This document shows, in pieces, positions 46,271-56,656 of a stretch of 64,000 nucleotides of DNA. Below the pieces are notes generated by a model. It was not told where the DNA came from and searched no databases. It worked only from the letters and a program-made list of their open reading frames with translations. Made by a program: the position numbers and the translations under genes. Origin of the DNA: Mesorhizobium sp. (GTDB taxonomy: Bacteria; Pseudomonadota; Alphaproteobacteria; Rhizobiales; Rhizobiaceae); NCBI RefSeq assembly GCF_017306545.1, contig NZ_JAFKID010000023.1, positions 1 through 64,000 of the forward strand, written 5' to 3'. Numbering within the stretch: position 1 is the first letter of the stretch; the number at the start of each line of letters is the position of its first letter.

Positions 46271-47384
46271 TCCTGGCAAGCTGCGCGAGCTGATCGAGCG
46301 CGAGGCGCAGGCCGCCGGCTTCGCCGCCGTCGCCGTCACCCGGCCGGACGCCATTCCTCAGGCGCCGGCGCGGCTGGCGCGTTTCGTCGCCGACGGTTTT
46401 CACGGTTCGATGGACTGGATCGAGGAGACGCTGGCGCGCCGCGCCGATCCCTCCGTGCTGTGGCCCGAGGTGCGCTCGGTGATCGTGCTGGCCATGAACT
46501 ACGGTCCCGACAGCGACCCGCGCGAGATCCTGTCGCGGCCGGACCGCGCCGCCATCTCGGTCTACGCGCAGAACCGCGACTACCACGACGTCATGAAGGG
46601 GCGGCTGAAGGAAATCGCCGGCAAGATCGTGGCGCGCGCCGGCGGCGACGTGAAAGTGTTCGTCGATACGGCCCCGGTGATGGAAAAGCCGCTCGCCGAA
46701 GCCGCCGGACTCGGCTGGCAGGGCAAGCACACCAACCTGGTCAGCCGCGACCACGGCTCCTGGCTGTTCCTCGGCTCGATCTTCACCACCGCCGAACTGG
46801 AACCGGACCGTCGCGAGGACGACCATTGCGGCTCCTGCCGCGCCTGCCTCGACGCCTGCCCGACCAACGCCTTCCCGGCGCCCTACCGGCTCGACGCGCG
46901 CCGCTGCATTTCCTACCTCACCATCGAGAACAAGGGGCCGATCCCGGCCGAGTTCCGCGAGGCGATCGGCAACCGCATCTACGGCTGCGACGACTGCCTC
47001 GCCGCCTGCCCGTGGAACAAGTTCGCGCAGGCCGCTTCCGAAGCCAAGCTCGCCGCCCGAGACGATCTGCGCGCGCCGAAGCTGGCAGAGCTGCTTAGCC
47101 TCGACGACGCGGCCTTCAGGGCGCTGTTTTCCGGCTCTCCGGTCAAGCGCATCGGCCGCGACCGTTTTATCCGCAACGTGCTGATCGCCGCCGGCAATTC
47201 GGGCGATACGGGGCTGACGGGGCAGGTTCGCACCCTGCTGGAGGATGCCTCGCCGCTGGTGCGCGGCGCTGCCGTGTGGGCGCTGTCGCGGCTGGCGCCG
47301 GAGGGGTTTTTGGACTGCGCCGGGCGGGTCGAGAACGAGGAAGATGAGGACGTCAGGCAAGAATGGATGGCAGTGAATCGATGA
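46251..47384 (+). CDS. queG: Epoxyqueuosine reductase
   Basis: Last step of queuosine synthesis on tRNA: reduces epoxyqueuosine using cobalamin and two [4Fe-4S] clusters. The 377-residue protein has the cobalamin-binding N-terminal DUF1730 domain ([32 protein letters not shown]) and two cluster motifs: [12 protein letters not shown] and [18 protein letters not shown]-like C-terminus ([12 protein letters not shown]) matches the family. The start overlaps the GST gene. It is followed by a family A repeat. Confidence 0.96.
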   Translation: MRTSISDPGKLRELIEREAQAAGFAAVAVTRPDAIPQAPARLARFVADGFHGSMDWIEETLARRADPSVLWPEVRSVIVLAMNYGPDSDPREILSRPDRAAISVYAQNRDYHDVMKGRLKEIAGKIVARAGGDVKVFVDTAPVMEKPLAEAAGLGWQGKHTNLVSRDHGSWLFLGSIFTTAELEPDRREDDHCGSCRACLDACPTNAFPAPYRLDARRCISYLTIENKGPIPAEFREAIGNRIYGCDDCLAACPWNKFAQAASEAKLAARDDLRAPKLAELLSLDDAAFRALFSGSPVKRIGRDRFIRNVLIAAGNSGDTGLTGQVRTLLEDASPLVRGAAVWALSRLAPEGFLDCAGRVENEEDEDVRQEWMAVNR

Positions 47385-47396
47385 TAGGTCCGCGCC

Positions 47397-47511
47397 GCCC
47401 CTCACCTGCCTGCCGGCATCCTCTCCCCGTGAACAACGGGGAGAGGAGAGAAGCTGCGACGCCGGCGTCCCCCTCTCCCCGTTCACGGGGAGAGGGTAAG
47501 AGTGAGGGGCA
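47397..47511. repeat. Palindromic repeat, family A, copy 2
   Basis: CGCCCCTCACCTGCCTGCCG opens the left arm; GTAAGAGTGAGGGGCAGCGC closes the right. Internal CCTCTCCCCGT and ACGGGGAGAGG palindromes match the 24.0 kb copy. Lies between queG and the epimerase-like gene, both rightward. Confidence 0.85.
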
Positions 47512-47526
47512 GCGCGACGGAGAAAA

Positions 47527-48432
47527 ATGGTAATGAAAACCGTTCTCATCTTCGGCGCCGGCTATTCCAGCCAGGCTTTTGCCCGCGCGCTGCCTGGGGG
47601 CACCGCCGTCGTCGGCACGACGCGCTCGCCGGAAAAATTCGCGGTGCTTCGCGATGCCGGCATCACGCCGCTGCTGTTCGAGGGTGCCTCGACGCCTGAA
47701 CTGCTCGCGGCACTCCGGCAAGCCACCCACGTCGTCGTCTCGATCGCGCCGGACGAGGCCGGCGACCCGGCGCTCGATGTCGTCGCGGCCGGGCTCGTCG
47801 CCGGCCTGCCGGCGCTGCAATGGATCGCCTATCTCTCCACCGTCGGCGTCTACGGCGACCATGGCGGCGGCTGGGTGGACGAGGAGAGCGCATGCCGGCC
47901 GGTGTCGCAGCGCTCACGCCGGCGGCTGGAAGCGGAGCGGCAATGGCTGGAGCTTGGGCGGCGCGCCGGCCTGCCGGTGGCGGTCTTGCGCCTCTCCGGC
48001 ATCTACGGACCGGGCCGCAATGCCCTCGTCAACCTCCGTGACGGCACCGCCCGGCGCCTCGTCAAGCCGGACCAGGTGTTCAACCGCATCCACCGCGACG
48101 ATATCGCAGGAGCGCTGCGGCACCTGGCCGAGCGAAACCTCGGCGGCGTCTTCAACGTCACCGACGACCTGCCGGCGCCGCCGCAGGACGTCGTCGCCTA
48201 TGCCGCCGCGCTGATGGGCATCGAGCCGCCGCCGGAAATTCCCTTCGAGATCGCCCAACTTTCGCCCATGGCGCGGTCTTTCTACGGCGAGAACAAGCGC
48301 GTCTCGAACGCCGCGATCAAAAAGGCCGGCTATGCGTTCCGCTTCCCGGACTACCGCACCGCTCTCGATGCCCTGTGGGCGGCCGGCGACTGGGCGGACG
48401 GTGCGGCACGCAGCGCGATGAAGCGGTCGTGA
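47527..48432 (+). CDS. NAD(P)-binding SDR protein (YeeZ-like epimerase/dehydratase)
   Basis: A 301-residue Rossmann protein with an extended-SDR nucleotide loop (VLIFGAGYSSQAFARAL), a variant GxGxxS, followed by LSTVGVYGDHGGGWVDEESA in which the usual catalytic Tyr-x3-Lys is altered, and GIYGPGRNALVNL. It matches the YeeZ group of proteobacterial SDRs of unknown substrate. Two starts (47527 and 47533) are equivalent. It could be co-transcribed with mepA, which begins 89 bp after the stop. Confidence 0.88.
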   Translation: MVMKTVLIFGAGYSSQAFARALPGGTAVVGTTRSPEKFAVLRDAGITPLLFEGASTPELLAALRQATHVVVSIAPDEAGDPALDVVAAGLVAGLPALQWIAYLSTVGVYGDHGGGWVDEESACRPVSQRSRRRLEAERQWLELGRRAGLPVAVLRLSGIYGPGRNALVNLRDGTARRLVKPDQVFNRIHRDDIAGALRHLAERNLGGVFNVTDDLPAPPQDVVAYAAALMGIEPPPEIPFEIAQLSPMARSFYGENKRVSNAAIKKAGYAFRFPDYRTALDALWAAGDWADGAARSAMKRS

Positions 48433-48520
48433 TCGCGTCGGACCGGACCGCCGTGCTATGATTCGCGGACCGGCCGCTTCGCCGGCGGCTTGCGGCGGAC
48501 GGGCAGGCAGGGGAAATCGC

Positions 48521-49612
48521 ATGGTATCGATTTGGTCATCGGCACGCAGGCTCGCTTTGCTGACGTCCATGGCGGGTCTGCTTGGCCTGGGCGGCATGCC
48601 GGGCCACGAAAGCGAGGCCGCCGAACTGGCGAAGGACCTGTTCGGCGCCGAAACGCTGCCCTCGGCGGTCGCGCCGCAATCCTACGGCTTCTATTCGAAA
48701 GGCTGCTTCGCCGGCGGCGTCGGCCTGCCGCTGGATGGGCCGACCTGGCAGGTCATGCGCCCTTCGCGCAACCGCAACTGGGGCCATCCGGCGATGATCG
48801 CGCTTTTGGAAAAGCTGTCGCGCGATGCCGTGCAGGACGGCTGGCGCGGCCTGCTGGTCGGCGACATCTCGCAGCCGCGCGGCGGCCCGATGCGCACCGG
48901 CCACGCCTCGCACCAGCTCGGGCTGGACGCCGACATCTGGTTCAGCCCGATGCCGGAGCAGCCCTATTCGTTGAGCGGACGCGAGAAGATCGGCGCCGTC
49001 TCCATGCTGAAGCCCAACTCGCTCGTCGTCGACGACCGTCGCTGGACGGAGTCGCGCACCCGCCTGCTGAAGCGCGCCGCCGGCTATCCGCAGGTGGAGC
49101 GCATCTTCGTTCATCCCGGTATCAAGAAGAAGCTGTGCGACACCGTCACCGGCGACCGGCGCTGGCTGAACAAGATCAGGCCGTTCTGGGGCCATGACGA
49201 GCATTTCCATGTCCGCATCGGCTGCCAGCCGGGCTCGCCCGACTGCAAGCCGCAGCACGACACCGGCAGCGGCGACGGCTGCGGCAAGGAGCTTGCCTGG
49301 TGGTTCACCGATGAGCCGTGGCGGCCGAACAAGAACCCCGACGCGCCCAAGGCGCGCGACGTCATGACCATGGCCGCCCTGCCGAAGCAGTGCCGGGCCG
49401 TGCTTGCCGAACCGAGCCCGCCCTCGTTCGAGGCGGCGCTGTTCAAGGGCGGCCGCGTGCCGGTCGCCGTGGCGACAGCGCCAGAGCCGGAAGTGGTCGC
49501 ACCGGCGTCCGCGCCCGTCCTGGCCGGCGCGGACGGCCTGCCTGCCGCGAGCGCCTTCGCCGAGACGCCGCAGATCGGCGTGCCCCTGCCGCGTCCGCGC
49601 CCCGGCCCGTGA
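48521..49612 (+). CDS. mepA: Penicillin-insensitive murein endopeptidase MepA
   Basis: A periplasmic metallopeptidase (M74/LAS fold) that cuts D,D-cross-links in peptidoglycan. The 363-residue precursor has a signal peptide (residues about 8-33, ARRLALLTSMAGLLGLGGMP). Zinc-binding motifs visible are RTGHASHQLGLDADIWFSP and FWGHDEHFHVRIGCQ. Residues after about 285 form a Pro/Ala-rich tail (EPEVVAPASAPVLAG) typical of rhizobial members. ATG at 48521 follows AGGGGAAATCGC. Confidence 0.94.
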   Translation: MVSIWSSARRLALLTSMAGLLGLGGMPGHESEAAELAKDLFGAETLPSAVAPQSYGFYSKGCFAGGVGLPLDGPTWQVMRPSRNRNWGHPAMIALLEKLSRDAVQDGWRGLLVGDISQPRGGPMRTGHASHQLGLDADIWFSPMPEQPYSLSGREKIGAVSMLKPNSLVVDDRRWTESRTRLLKRAAGYPQVERIFVHPGIKKKLCDTVTGDRRWLNKIRPFWGHDEHFHVRIGCQPGSPDCKPQHDTGSGDGCGKELAWWFTDEPWRPNKNPDAPKARDVMTMAALPKQCRAVLAEPSPPSFEAALFKGGRVPVAVATAPEPEVVAPASAPVLAGADGLPAASAFAETPQIGVPLPRPRPGP

Positions 49613-49674
49613 ACGGCGCATCTTCCGTAGCGCACGGCGTTTGGCTATAGCGACGCGGAGCCACAGGCCAAACC

Positions 49675-50715
49675 ATGGAGCGGGATAGAATGCAGGGCGC
49701 GAGCGAAGGCGGAACGGGCCTGCGGTTTCCGATCCTGATCGGCGATATCGGCGGCACCAATGCGCGCTTTTCCGTCGTGCTGGACGCAAATTCGGAAGCC
49801 GGCGAGCCGTGGATCGTCCAGACGGCCGACTTTCCCACCATCGACGCCGCCATCCAGGCCGCCGTGCTCGACCGCTCGTCGGTGCGGCCCAACTCCGCCG
49901 TGCTCGCCGTCGCCGGTCCGGTGGACAGCGACGCCATCGCGCTGACCAATTGCCCCTGGGTGGTGCGGCCGAAGGAGATGATCGCCAATCTCGGGCTCAC
50001 CGACATCGTCGTGCTCAACGATTTCGAGGCGCAGGCGCTGGCGGTGGTAGCGCTCGGCGAGGAGCACATGGAAAAGATCGGCGGCGGCGCGCCGGAGCCG
50101 AACGCCGGCCGCGTCGTGCTCGGGCCGGGCACCGGGCTCGGCGTCGCCGGCCTTATCCATGCGCTTGACCACTGGATTCCGGTGCCCGGCGAAGGCGGCC
50201 ACATGGACATCGGTCCGCGCACGCCGCGCGACTTCGAGGTTTTTCCGCATATCGAGAAGCTGGAAGGGCGCATTTCGGGCGAACAGATCCTGTGCGGACG
50301 CGGGCTGGTCAGCACCTATCGGGCGGTGGCGGCGGCGGACGGCAAGGCTGCGCCCTTCACCAAGCCTTCAGACGTCACGGCGGCGGCGCTCGCCGGCGCG
50401 GACCCGGTGGCCGAGGAGGCGCTGGCGCTGTTCGTCACCTGCCTCGGCCGCACCGCCGGCGATCTCGCGCTGGTGTTCATGAGCCGCGGCGGCGTCTTTC
50501 TCACCGGCGGCATCGCCCAGAAGATCGTGCCGGCGCTGAAGGCCGGCAATTTTCGCGCTGCCTTCGAGGACAAGGCGCCGCATAGCGCGCTGATGCGGGA
50601 AATGCCGGTCTATGTCATAACCCATCCGCTCGCGGCCCTGCTCGGGCTCGCCGCCTATGCGCGCGCGCCTTCGCTGTTCGGCGTCCGGACCGACGGCCGC
50701 CGCTGGCGCGCGTGA
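49675..50715 (+). CDS. glk: Glucokinase
   Basis: Phosphorylates glucose with ATP. The 346-residue protein belongs to the proteobacterial Glk family: [17 protein letters not shown] (phosphate loop, residues 20-36), [20 protein letters not shown], the catalytic [12 protein letters not shown], and [12 protein letters not shown] and [12 protein letters not shown]. The start could also be the ATG at 49690 with GGAG upstream. It is unrelated in subfamily to the ROK kinase at 15 kb. The ABC exporter gene follows after 84 bp. Confidence 0.95.
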   Translation: MERDRMQGASEGGTGLRFPILIGDIGGTNARFSVVLDANSEAGEPWIVQTADFPTIDAAIQAAVLDRSSVRPNSAVLAVAGPVDSDAIALTNCPWVVRPKEMIANLGLTDIVVLNDFEAQALAVVALGEEHMEKIGGGAPEPNAGRVVLGPGTGLGVAGLIHALDHWIPVPGEGGHMDIGPRTPRDFEVFPHIEKLEGRISGEQILCGRGLVSTYRAVAAADGKAAPFTKPSDVTAAALAGADPVAEEALALFVTCLGRTAGDLALVFMSRGGVFLTGGIAQKIVPALKAGNFRAAFEDKAPHSALMREMPVYVITHPLAALLGLAAYARAPSLFGVRTDGRRWRA

Positions 50716-50799
50716 AGGCCGCTTTTCCGCGCCGGGGGCATAGGCAATCCGGCTGCGGGGCGCTATGAGGGGCGCCGGCCAGACCACGGAACGGCAGAT

Positions 50800-52674
50800 T
50801 TGAAGGCAGATACGGCAAACCAGGCGAAACCCCGCGAGATCGCGTCGGTCATCCGGCGCATCCTCGCCGAGAACGGTCGCGACTATTTCTGGCACTACGT
50901 CTTCGCCGTCGTCTGCCTGGTGCTGGTGGCCGGCACGACGGCTTTCACCGCCTGGATCATGCGCGATGTCATCGACCAGATATTCTATCGCCATCGCGGC
51001 GACCTCGTCGCCCTGATCTGCCTGTCGATCTTCGGCGCTTTCGTCATCCGCGGGCTTGCCACATACGGCCAGGCGGTGACGCTCGCCAAGATCGGCAACA
51101 ACCTCGTCGCCCGCTACCAGCAGCGCCTGTTCGACCATCTCATGCGGCTCGGCATGGGCTTCTACAACGACACCCGTTCGGGCCAACTCGCCGCGCAGGT
51201 GAACGAAAACGTCAACGGGGTGCGCGACCTGCTTTCCATGACGCTGACCTCGATCGCCCGCGACGCCGTCTCGCTGGTCGGCCTGGTCGCCGTGATGGTG
51301 ATCCAGGACCCCTTCCTGTCGGCCATGTCGCTGCTGATCGGCCCGCCGCTGATCTATGCCGTCGCCTACCTGATGCGCCGGCTGCGGCGCGCCACGCGCG
51401 AGGCCGTGCAGATCAATTCGCGGCTGATCGGCGCCATGCAGGAGGCGACGCAGGGCATCGCCATCGTCAAGGCCTTCACCATGGAGGACGTGCTGTCCAA
51501 GCGCATCGGCGGCCTCGTCGCCGCGGCCGAACAGCGCGCCAACCGCATCGCCCGCGTGTCCGAGCGGCTCAACCCGATCGCCGAGGTGCTCGCCGGTTTC
51601 GCCGTCTCCGGCGTCATCGCCTATGCCGGCTATCGCGCCACCGTCGGCGGCCAGCCGCCGGGCACGGTCTTCGCCTTCATCACCGCGCTGCTGCTCGCCT
51701 ATGACCCTGCCCGCCGGCTGGCGCGCGTGCAAGTCGGCATGGAGCGCGCGCTGGTCAATGCGCGCATGATCTACGAGATCCTCGACCTCAAGCCGCAGCA
51801 GCACGACGCGCCCGATGCGGCCGCGCTGCGGATCGAGCGCGGCGAGGTGCGTTTCGAGGGCATCTCCTTCGGCTATGCGGCGGACGCGCCGGTGCTGCGC
51901 GACGTCTCCTTCGTCGCCGAGGCCGGCAAGACGACCGCCATCGTCGGCGCCTCGGGCGCCGGCAAGTCGACGCTGGTTGCGCTGCTGCAACGCTTCTATG
52001 ATCTCGACGCCGGCGCCATCGTCATCGACGGCCAGGACATTTCCGCCGTCACCAAGAAATCGCTGCGCGGCTCCATCGCCTATGTCTCGCAGCAGCCCTA
52101 TCTGTTCGAAGGCACCATTCGCGACAACATCCGCTACGGCCGGCTTTCCGCCGCCGATGCCGAGATCGAGCAGGCGGCAGGGCTTGCGGCGGCCGACGAG
52201 TTCATCCGCCAGCAGCCGCAGGGCTACGACACCGAGGTCGGCGAGAACGGCGTCACGCTCTCGGGCGGCCAGCGCCAGCGCCTGTCGATCGCCCGCGCCA
52301 TCGTGCGCGACGCGCCGATCCTGCTGCTCGACGAGGCGACCTCGGCGCTCGACAACGAATCGGAGGCGCGCGTGCAGCAGGCGCTCGGCGAGGTCATGCA
52401 CCAACGCACCACCATCGTCATCGCCCATCGCCTGTCCACCGTCGTCAATGCGGACCGCATCGTCGTGCTCGACCAGGGCCGGCTGGTCGAGCAGGGCACC
52501 CATGCCGAGCTTCTGGCCGACCCGGACGGCGTCTATGCGCGTTTCCACCGGCTGAACGGCGGCGCCGGGCTGGGCCTCGTGGACGATCGCGGCGCGGGTC
52601 AGGACGAGGCGCAACCGGAAGCGCCCGCCACGCGGCGCAGCCGGTCCAGCAAGGCTGCCGGGAGGACCGCATGA
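50800..52674 (+). CDS. ABC transporter, fused membrane and ATPase domains (MsbA/exporter type)
   Basis: A 624-residue half-transporter. Six membrane helices span about 30-310; the nucleotide-binding domain has Walker [10 protein letters not shown] (about 386-394), Q-loop [10 protein letters not shown], signature [10 protein letters not shown], Walker [17 protein letters not shown] and the H-loop AHRLSTV. This is the lipid/multidrug exporter group; lipid A or glucan export is plausible, but the substrate cannot be read from sequence. Translation starts at TTG; no ATG lies near. Its stop overlaps the dapB ATG (ATGA), so dapB is coupled to it. Confidence 0.93.
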   Translation: MKADTANQAKPREIASVIRRILAENGRDYFWHYVFAVVCLVLVAGTTAFTAWIMRDVIDQIFYRHRGDLVALICLSIFGAFVIRGLATYGQAVTLAKIGNNLVARYQQRLFDHLMRLGMGFYNDTRSGQLAAQVNENVNGVRDLLSMTLTSIARDAVSLVGLVAVMVIQDPFLSAMSLLIGPPLIYAVAYLMRRLRRATREAVQINSRLIGAMQEATQGIAIVKAFTMEDVLSKRIGGLVAAAEQRANRIARVSERLNPIAEVLAGFAVSGVIAYAGYRATVGGQPPGTVFAFITALLLAYDPARRLARVQVGMERALVNARMIYEILDLKPQQHDAPDAAALRIERGEVRFEGISFGYAADAPVLRDVSFVAEAGKTTAIVGASGAGKSTLVALLQRFYDLDAGAIVIDGQDISAVTKKSLRGSIAYVSQQPYLFEGTIRDNIRYGRLSAADAEIEQAAGLAAADEFIRQQPQGYDTEVGENGVTLSGGQRQRLSIARAIVRDAPILLLDEATSALDNESEARVQQALGEVMHQRTTIVIAHRLSTVVNADRIVVLDQGRLVEQGTHAELLADPDGVYARFHRLNGGAGLGLVDDRGAGQDEAQPEAPATRRSRSSKAAGRTA

Positions 52675-53492
52675 GCACGGAAAACGACATGGGCCTGGTC
52701 GTGGTGGGTGCTGCCGGCCGCATGGGCCTCACCCTGATCCGAACCATCGCTTCCATTCCCGGCGCCCGGCTGGCTGCGGCCATCGAGCGGCCGGGCTCGC
52801 CGGCCGTCGGCAAGGATGCCGGGGAACTGGCGGGGCTCGGCTCCAACGGCGTGACGATTTCCGACGATCCGCTGCCGGCCTTCGCCAAGGCCGACGGCGT
52901 GCTCGACTTCACCGTGCCGGCGGCGACGGTGGCGTTCGCAGGCTATGCCGCGCAAGCCCGCATCGCCCACATCGTCGGCACGACAGGCTGCACGCCCGAG
53001 GACGACGCGGCGATCACTGCTGCCGCGCGGCACGCCACCATCGTCAAGTCCGGCAATATGAGCCTCGGCGTCAATCTGCTGGCCGTGCTGGTCGAGCAGG
53101 CGGCGCGGGCGCTGGGGCCGGAGGATTTCGACATCGAAGTGCTGGAAATGCACCATCGCAACAAGGTCGATGCGCCGTCCGGTACGGCGCTTCTGCTCGG
53201 CGAGGCGGCGGCGAAGGGCCGCGCCGTCGCGCTGGCGGACAACAGCGAGCGCGGCCGCGACGGCCTCACCGGCGCGCGCAAGACCGGCGCCATCGGCTTC
53301 GCCTCGCTGCGCGGCGGCTCGGTGGTCGGCGAGCACACCGTCTATTTTTCCGGGCCGGGCGAACGCATCGCGCTGACACACCAGGCCGAGGACCGCGCCA
53401 TCTTCGCGCGCGGCGCCGTCAAGGCGGCGCTCTGGGCGCGCGGCCGCAAGCCGGGATTGTATTCGATGCGGGACGTGCTCGGCCTGAGCTGA
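52671..53492 (+). CDS. dapB: 4-Hydroxy-tetrahydrodipicolinate reductase
   Basis: Second step of the diaminopimelate/lysine branch, needed for peptidoglycan. The 273-residue enzyme has the NAD(P) loop [17 protein letters not shown] (residues 10-26), the hinge GTTGCTPED, and the substrate motif [20 protein letters not shown] with catalytic His and Lys. Overlaps the ABC transporter by 4 bp and is followed after 26 bp by gpmA, so all three form an operon that probably also includes glk. Confidence 0.97.
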   Translation: MSTENDMGLVVVGAAGRMGLTLIRTIASIPGARLAAAIERPGSPAVGKDAGELAGLGSNGVTISDDPLPAFAKADGVLDFTVPAATVAFAGYAAQARIAHIVGTTGCTPEDDAAITAAARHATIVKSGNMSLGVNLLAVLVEQAARALGPEDFDIEVLEMHHRNKVDAPSGTALLLGEAAAKGRAVALADNSERGRDGLTGARKTGAIGFASLRGGSVVGEHTVYFSGPGERIALTHQAEDRAIFARGAVKAALWARGRKPGLYSMRDVLGLS

Positions 53493-53518
53493 TCCGCCGG
53501 AACGTGAAGGGAGAAAAA

Positions 53519-54136
53519 ATGTCGCGGACCCTCGTGCTCGTGCGCCACGGCCAGAGCGAATGGAACCTGAAGAACCTGTTCACCGGCTGGCGCGACGTCG
53601 ACCTGACCGAGCAGGGCGTGGCCGAGGCGAAAGCCGCCGGCGCCAGGCTGAAGGCGCGCGGCTTGAAGTTCGACATCGCCTTCACCTCCGCGCTGAAGCG
53701 CGCGCAAAAGACCTGCCAGATCATCCTCGACGGCGTCGGCCAGGGCGACCTGAAGACGGTGCGCGACCAGGCGCTGAACGAGCGCGACTACGGCGACCTT
53801 TCCGGCTTGAACAAGGACGACGCGCGCAAGAAGTGGGGCGAGGAACAGGTGCATGTCTGGCGCCGCTCCTACGACGTGCAGCCGCCCGGCGGCGAGAGCC
53901 TGAAGGACACCGGCGCGCGTGTCTGGCCCTATTATCTGCACGCCTTGCAGCCGCATGTGCTTGCCGGCGGCACGGTGCTGGTGGCCGCCCACGGCAATTC
54001 GCTGCGCGCCCTCATCATGGCGCTCGACGGCCTGTCCGGCGAGGAGGTCGTCGGCATGGAACTCGGCACCGGCGTGCCGATCGTCTACCGGCTCAACGCC
54101 GATTCCACTGTCGCCTCCAAGGAAGTGCTGGCCTGA
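53519..54136 (+). CDS. gpmA: 2,3-Bisphosphoglycerate-dependent phosphoglycerate mutase
   Basis: Interconverts 3- and 2-phosphoglycerate in glycolysis. The 205-residue histidine phosphatase fold enzyme has the phospho-His motif [19 protein letters not shown] (His10) and the second His in [15 protein letters not shown], with [14 protein letters not shown] between. It is slightly shorter than E. coli GpmA (250), as usual in rhizobia. AAGGGAGAAAAA precedes the ATG at 53519. Last gene of the dapB operon; the convergent flippase gene follows. Confidence 0.96.
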   Translation: MSRTLVLVRHGQSEWNLKNLFTGWRDVDLTEQGVAEAKAAGARLKARGLKFDIAFTSALKRAQKTCQIILDGVGQGDLKTVRDQALNERDYGDLSGLNKDDARKKWGEEQVHVWRRSYDVQPPGGESLKDTGARVWPYYLHALQPHVLAGGTVLVAAHGNSLRALIMALDGLSGEEVVGMELGTGVPIVYRLNADSTVASKEVLA

Positions 54137-54220
54137 CGGGGCGGCCCCGTACGGTCGAGGCTTGGCGCGGTCGCCGCTGCGGCGCTTCGGATACCCGAAA
54201 GCTTGTCGGCCGGCGCCGTT

Positions 54221-55588
54221 TCAGCCGGCGCTTGGGCCGAAGCCGATGAAAGCCCGTATGGCGAATGTCCGCCGCATGGTGAGGTGGATCAGCAGCGATT
54301 CCAGCGCGATGGACAGGGCGGCGGCGACGGCGGCGCCCATCGCACCCCAGCCGGGGATGAGCAGCAGGGAAAGCGCCAGGTTGAAGACGAAGGCCGCCGC
54401 GTAGATCGCCGCGCAGCGCCGCTGCCGCCCCATCATGTTGAGGAACTGCTCGCCGGGGCCGATGGCCGTGCGCAGCGTGAGCCCCGCCACCATCACCCAC
54501 ATCAGCCAGTAGCCGGACATGAACTCGGCGCCGAACAGCCACAGAAGCGGCTTGCCCAGCGCCAGGATGACGGCGCCGACGGCAACGGTCGGCCAGAACA
54601 TCCAGCGGATCGAGCCGGCATAGAATTTTTCCAGCCCCGGTCGGTCGCCCGCCGCCTCGAGCCCCGCGAAACGGTGCGTGGCGGAGGCCGAGACGGCGAA
54701 ATAGACCATCGAGACGATCGCCGTGACTTTGGTGGCAGCATAGAAGACCGCGACCTCGTTGGGGGAGCGGAAGGCTTGCAGCAGGAACACCCCGACATAG
54801 CTCAGCATGAACTGGAAGATGTTGGCGAACAGGACCGGCAGTGCCGAGGTCAGCCACAGGCGATGCGCGTAGCGGCGCGGTCCCTTTTCCACCCGCGCGC
54901 CGACGCGGCGGTCCAGCATGGCGATCTGGCCGACGGACGTCAGCCATGTCGCCGCCACCGCCGCCCACATCGCAGTCGTCGCATCGAGCGGCAGGCCGGC
55001 GACGAACAGCGCCAGCATGATGGCAAGCAGCAGCAGCGGCCTCAGGACGAAGGGCGGCACCAGCGCCAGGTTGATCCAGCCGAAGGCGCGCGCCACGCCG
55101 TCCTGCGCGCCGGTCAGGCCGTAGGGCGGCAAGGCCAGGCAGGCGAGATAAAGCGGGAAGACCAGATAGGCGTCCAGCCTGCCTTCGAGCAGCCAGATCG
55201 ACAGCGCCGCCACCGCCGCCAGCAGCGAAACGAAGAAGCCCGGCACCCAGCGACTGGCCAGGATGAAGCCGCGCACCCGGTCGAGATCGCTTTCCTGCGT
55301 GTAGCGGGGGATGAAGCGCTGCGCGGTGACGGCGAAACCGAGGTCGGCGACGGTGCCGACCAGAAGCACCCAGGTCCAGACGTAGACGTAGACGCCATAC
55401 TCGAAAGTGCCCATCCAGCGCGCCATGATGATCTGCGACAGGTAGGCGATCGCGGCGTTGGCGATGCGGATGAGAAAAGCCGAACCGGCCGCGCGCTGGA
55501 TGCCGCGGTCGGATTCGCCGTCGCCGTCGCGCACCGTCCTGCGCCAGCGCTTCCATGCCCGAAGCGGGCCGGCCTCGTCCGTCGCCAT
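54221..55588 (-). CDS. Polysaccharide flippase (Wzx/RfbX-like)
   Basis: A 455-residue MOP-superfamily membrane protein with about 12-14 hydrophobic segments. Signature-like segments: AGSAFLIRIANAAIAYLSQI, MARWMGTFEYGVYVYVW and ATKVTAIVSMVYFAVSAS. Such proteins move undecaprenyl-linked oligosaccharide repeat units across the inner membrane for exopolysaccharide or LPS. No glycosyltransferase cluster is next to it, so the polysaccharide is unknown. The start at 55588 gives a cytosolic head (MATDEAGPLRAWKRWRR); the longer open frame overlaps the tRNA and was rejected. Confidence 0.9.
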   Translation of the reverse strand: MATDEAGPLRAWKRWRRTVRDGDGESDRGIQRAAGSAFLIRIANAAIAYLSQIIMARWMGTFEYGVYVYVWTWVLLVGTVADLGFAVTAQRFIPRYTQESDLDRVRGFILASRWVPGFFVSLLAAVAALSIWLLEGRLDAYLVFPLYLACLALPPYGLTGAQDGVARAFGWINLALVPPFVLRPLLLLAIMLALFVAGLPLDATTAMWAAVAATWLTSVGQIAMLDRRVGARVEKGPRRYAHRLWLTSALPVLFANIFQFMLSYVGVFLLQAFRSPNEVAVFYAATKVTAIVSMVYFAVSASATHRFAGLEAAGDRPGLEKFYAGSIRWMFWPTVAVGAVILALGKPLLWLFGAEFMSGYWLMWVMVAGLTLRTAIGPGEQFLNMMGRQRRCAAIYAAAFVFNLALSLLLIPGWGAMGAAVAAALSIALESLLIHLTMRRTFAIRAFIGFGPSAG

Positions 55589-55730
55589 CGCCTGTCCTTG
55601 ACCTCGTCGGGCGCTCTCTAGCGCGCAATCGCTAAGATTCGGTGCCGTGCCTGCGGATAAGCGGTCTGGCCTCCCAGGCAAAAGCCGGAGCAGGATGGGG
55701 CGCATTGCGTCGGTCCGGAAAAAAAGCGCG

Positions 55731-55759
55731 TTGACAGGCTTGGCCCGCCCGCTTACATG
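55731..55759 (+). promoter_or_regulatory. Sigma-70 promoter of tRNA-Leu
   Basis: TTGACA (55731-55736), a 17-bp spacer and TACATG (55754-55759) end 11 bp before the mature tRNA start. The -35 box is perfect and the -10 box is weak, a pattern usual for stable RNA promoters in alphaproteobacteria. Confidence 0.7.
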
Positions 55760-55770
55760 AGCGCCCACCA

Positions 55771-55855
55771 GCCCAGATGGCGGAATTGGTAGACGCGCAC
55801 GGTTCAGGTCCGTGTTCCGCAAGGAGTGGAGGTTCGAGTCCTCTTCTGGGCACCA
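55771..55855 (+). tRNA. tRNA-Leu (anticodon CAG)
   Basis: Acceptor stem GCCCAGA pairs with TCTGGGC, followed by the encoded ACCA. The D-arm has GGCGGAATTGGTAGACGCGC, typical of tRNA-Leu; the anticodon stem-loop is CACGG-TTCAGGT-CCGTG, giving CAG, which reads CUG. A long variable arm (TTCCGCAAGGAGTG) marks a class II tRNA, and the T-arm is GGAGGTTCGAGTCCTCT. Length 85 nt including CCA. No integrated element is seen at its 3' end. Confidence 0.97.
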
Positions 55856-56296
55856 TCTTTCTGGTCGCATGCCGGCGTGACGCCGCGCGACCTTTTATCC
55901 TCAGCTTTTGCAGTCTTGCGCGCCGCCTGATGGCGCCATGCCGCGGTCGCCGCCTTGTTCGTGCGCCGCTTCCTTCCGCCGCAATCCCAAACCGCTCGCC
56001 TTGTCCGGACTCCGATGCGAGGCCGTCCGAAAGATCGGCGAGAAGAATAGAAATTCTCTCCGAAGATTAAGAAGAACTGCTTGGATTCTCCTGAATTCAA
56101 CCTGAAAGTTCGGCGAATTTCGGAGAGAAAATGCTGAATGCGGCATAGCCGAACCGGCACCTGTCGTCCTGACATTCTGTTTCGTTGTGATTCCAAACGT
56201 GCGCCGTTGCCATGGAACCGACAGAGCCTCGCCACATTTGCTGCCGCATTTCCCCCTACCGGCACCGTATATCTGTCAACGGAGCCCTCCCTAGGA
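55856..56296. other. Intergenic region between tRNA-Leu and the RlpA-like gene
   Basis: No gene-like ORF. The 56.03-56.13 kb part is AT-rich compared with its surroundings (GAAAATGCTGAATG, AAGATTAAGAAGAAC) and is the likely site of the promoter for the RlpA-like gene, but no consensus boxes stand out. Confidence 0.5.
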
Positions 56297-56656
56297 ATGA
56301 AGATCAGCAAAAGCGCCGCGCTTGCCGTGGCGACCGTCGCCGCCGGCCTGTCGGTCGGCGCCTCCGTCAGCCCCGCAGCCGCGCAATGCGGTGGTGCTTC
56401 CTGGTATGCGCTGCATTCGCGCACGGCATCGGGCGAGCGCATGAATCCCTCGGCGCTGACCGCCGCCCACCGCACCTTGCCTTTCGGTACGCGGCTGAAA
56501 GTCACCAACCGGCGCAACGGCAAGAGCGTCGTGGTGCGCATCAACGACCGGGGGCCGTTCGTGCGCGGCCGCGTGCTCGATCTCTCGCGCGCCGCCGCCA
56601 GCCAGATCGGCATGATCGGCTCCGGCCACACCGCCGTCTGCGCCGCGCCCGTCTAA
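56297..56656 (+). CDS. Septal ring lytic transglycosylase RlpA-family protein
   Basis: A 119-residue exported double-psi beta-barrel protein. Signal peptide at residues 1-29 ([20 protein letters not shown], cleaved near AAA-Q). The barrel shows [20 protein letters not shown], then [38 protein letters not shown] and [10 protein letters not shown]. The catalytic-type Asp in INDRGPF is present. It has only the barrel and no SPOR domain, so it is a minimal RlpA-like protein that may cleave denuded glycan. A terminator follows. Confidence 0.93.
   Translation: MKISKSAALAVATVAAGLSVGASVSPAAAQCGGASWYALHSRTASGERMNPSALTAAHRTLPFGTRLKVTNRRNGKSVVVRINDRGPFVRGRVLDLSRAAASQIGMIGSGHTAVCAAPV

Noticed and set aside
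50368-52614. A 748-codon leftward open frame opposite the ABC transporter
   Set aside because: Antisense shadow; the opposite strand has Walker A, signature and Walker B motifs.
55589-55870. N-terminal extension of the flippase gene
   Set aside because: The extra 94 codons run through the tRNA-Leu gene and its promoter and have no membrane or domain signal.
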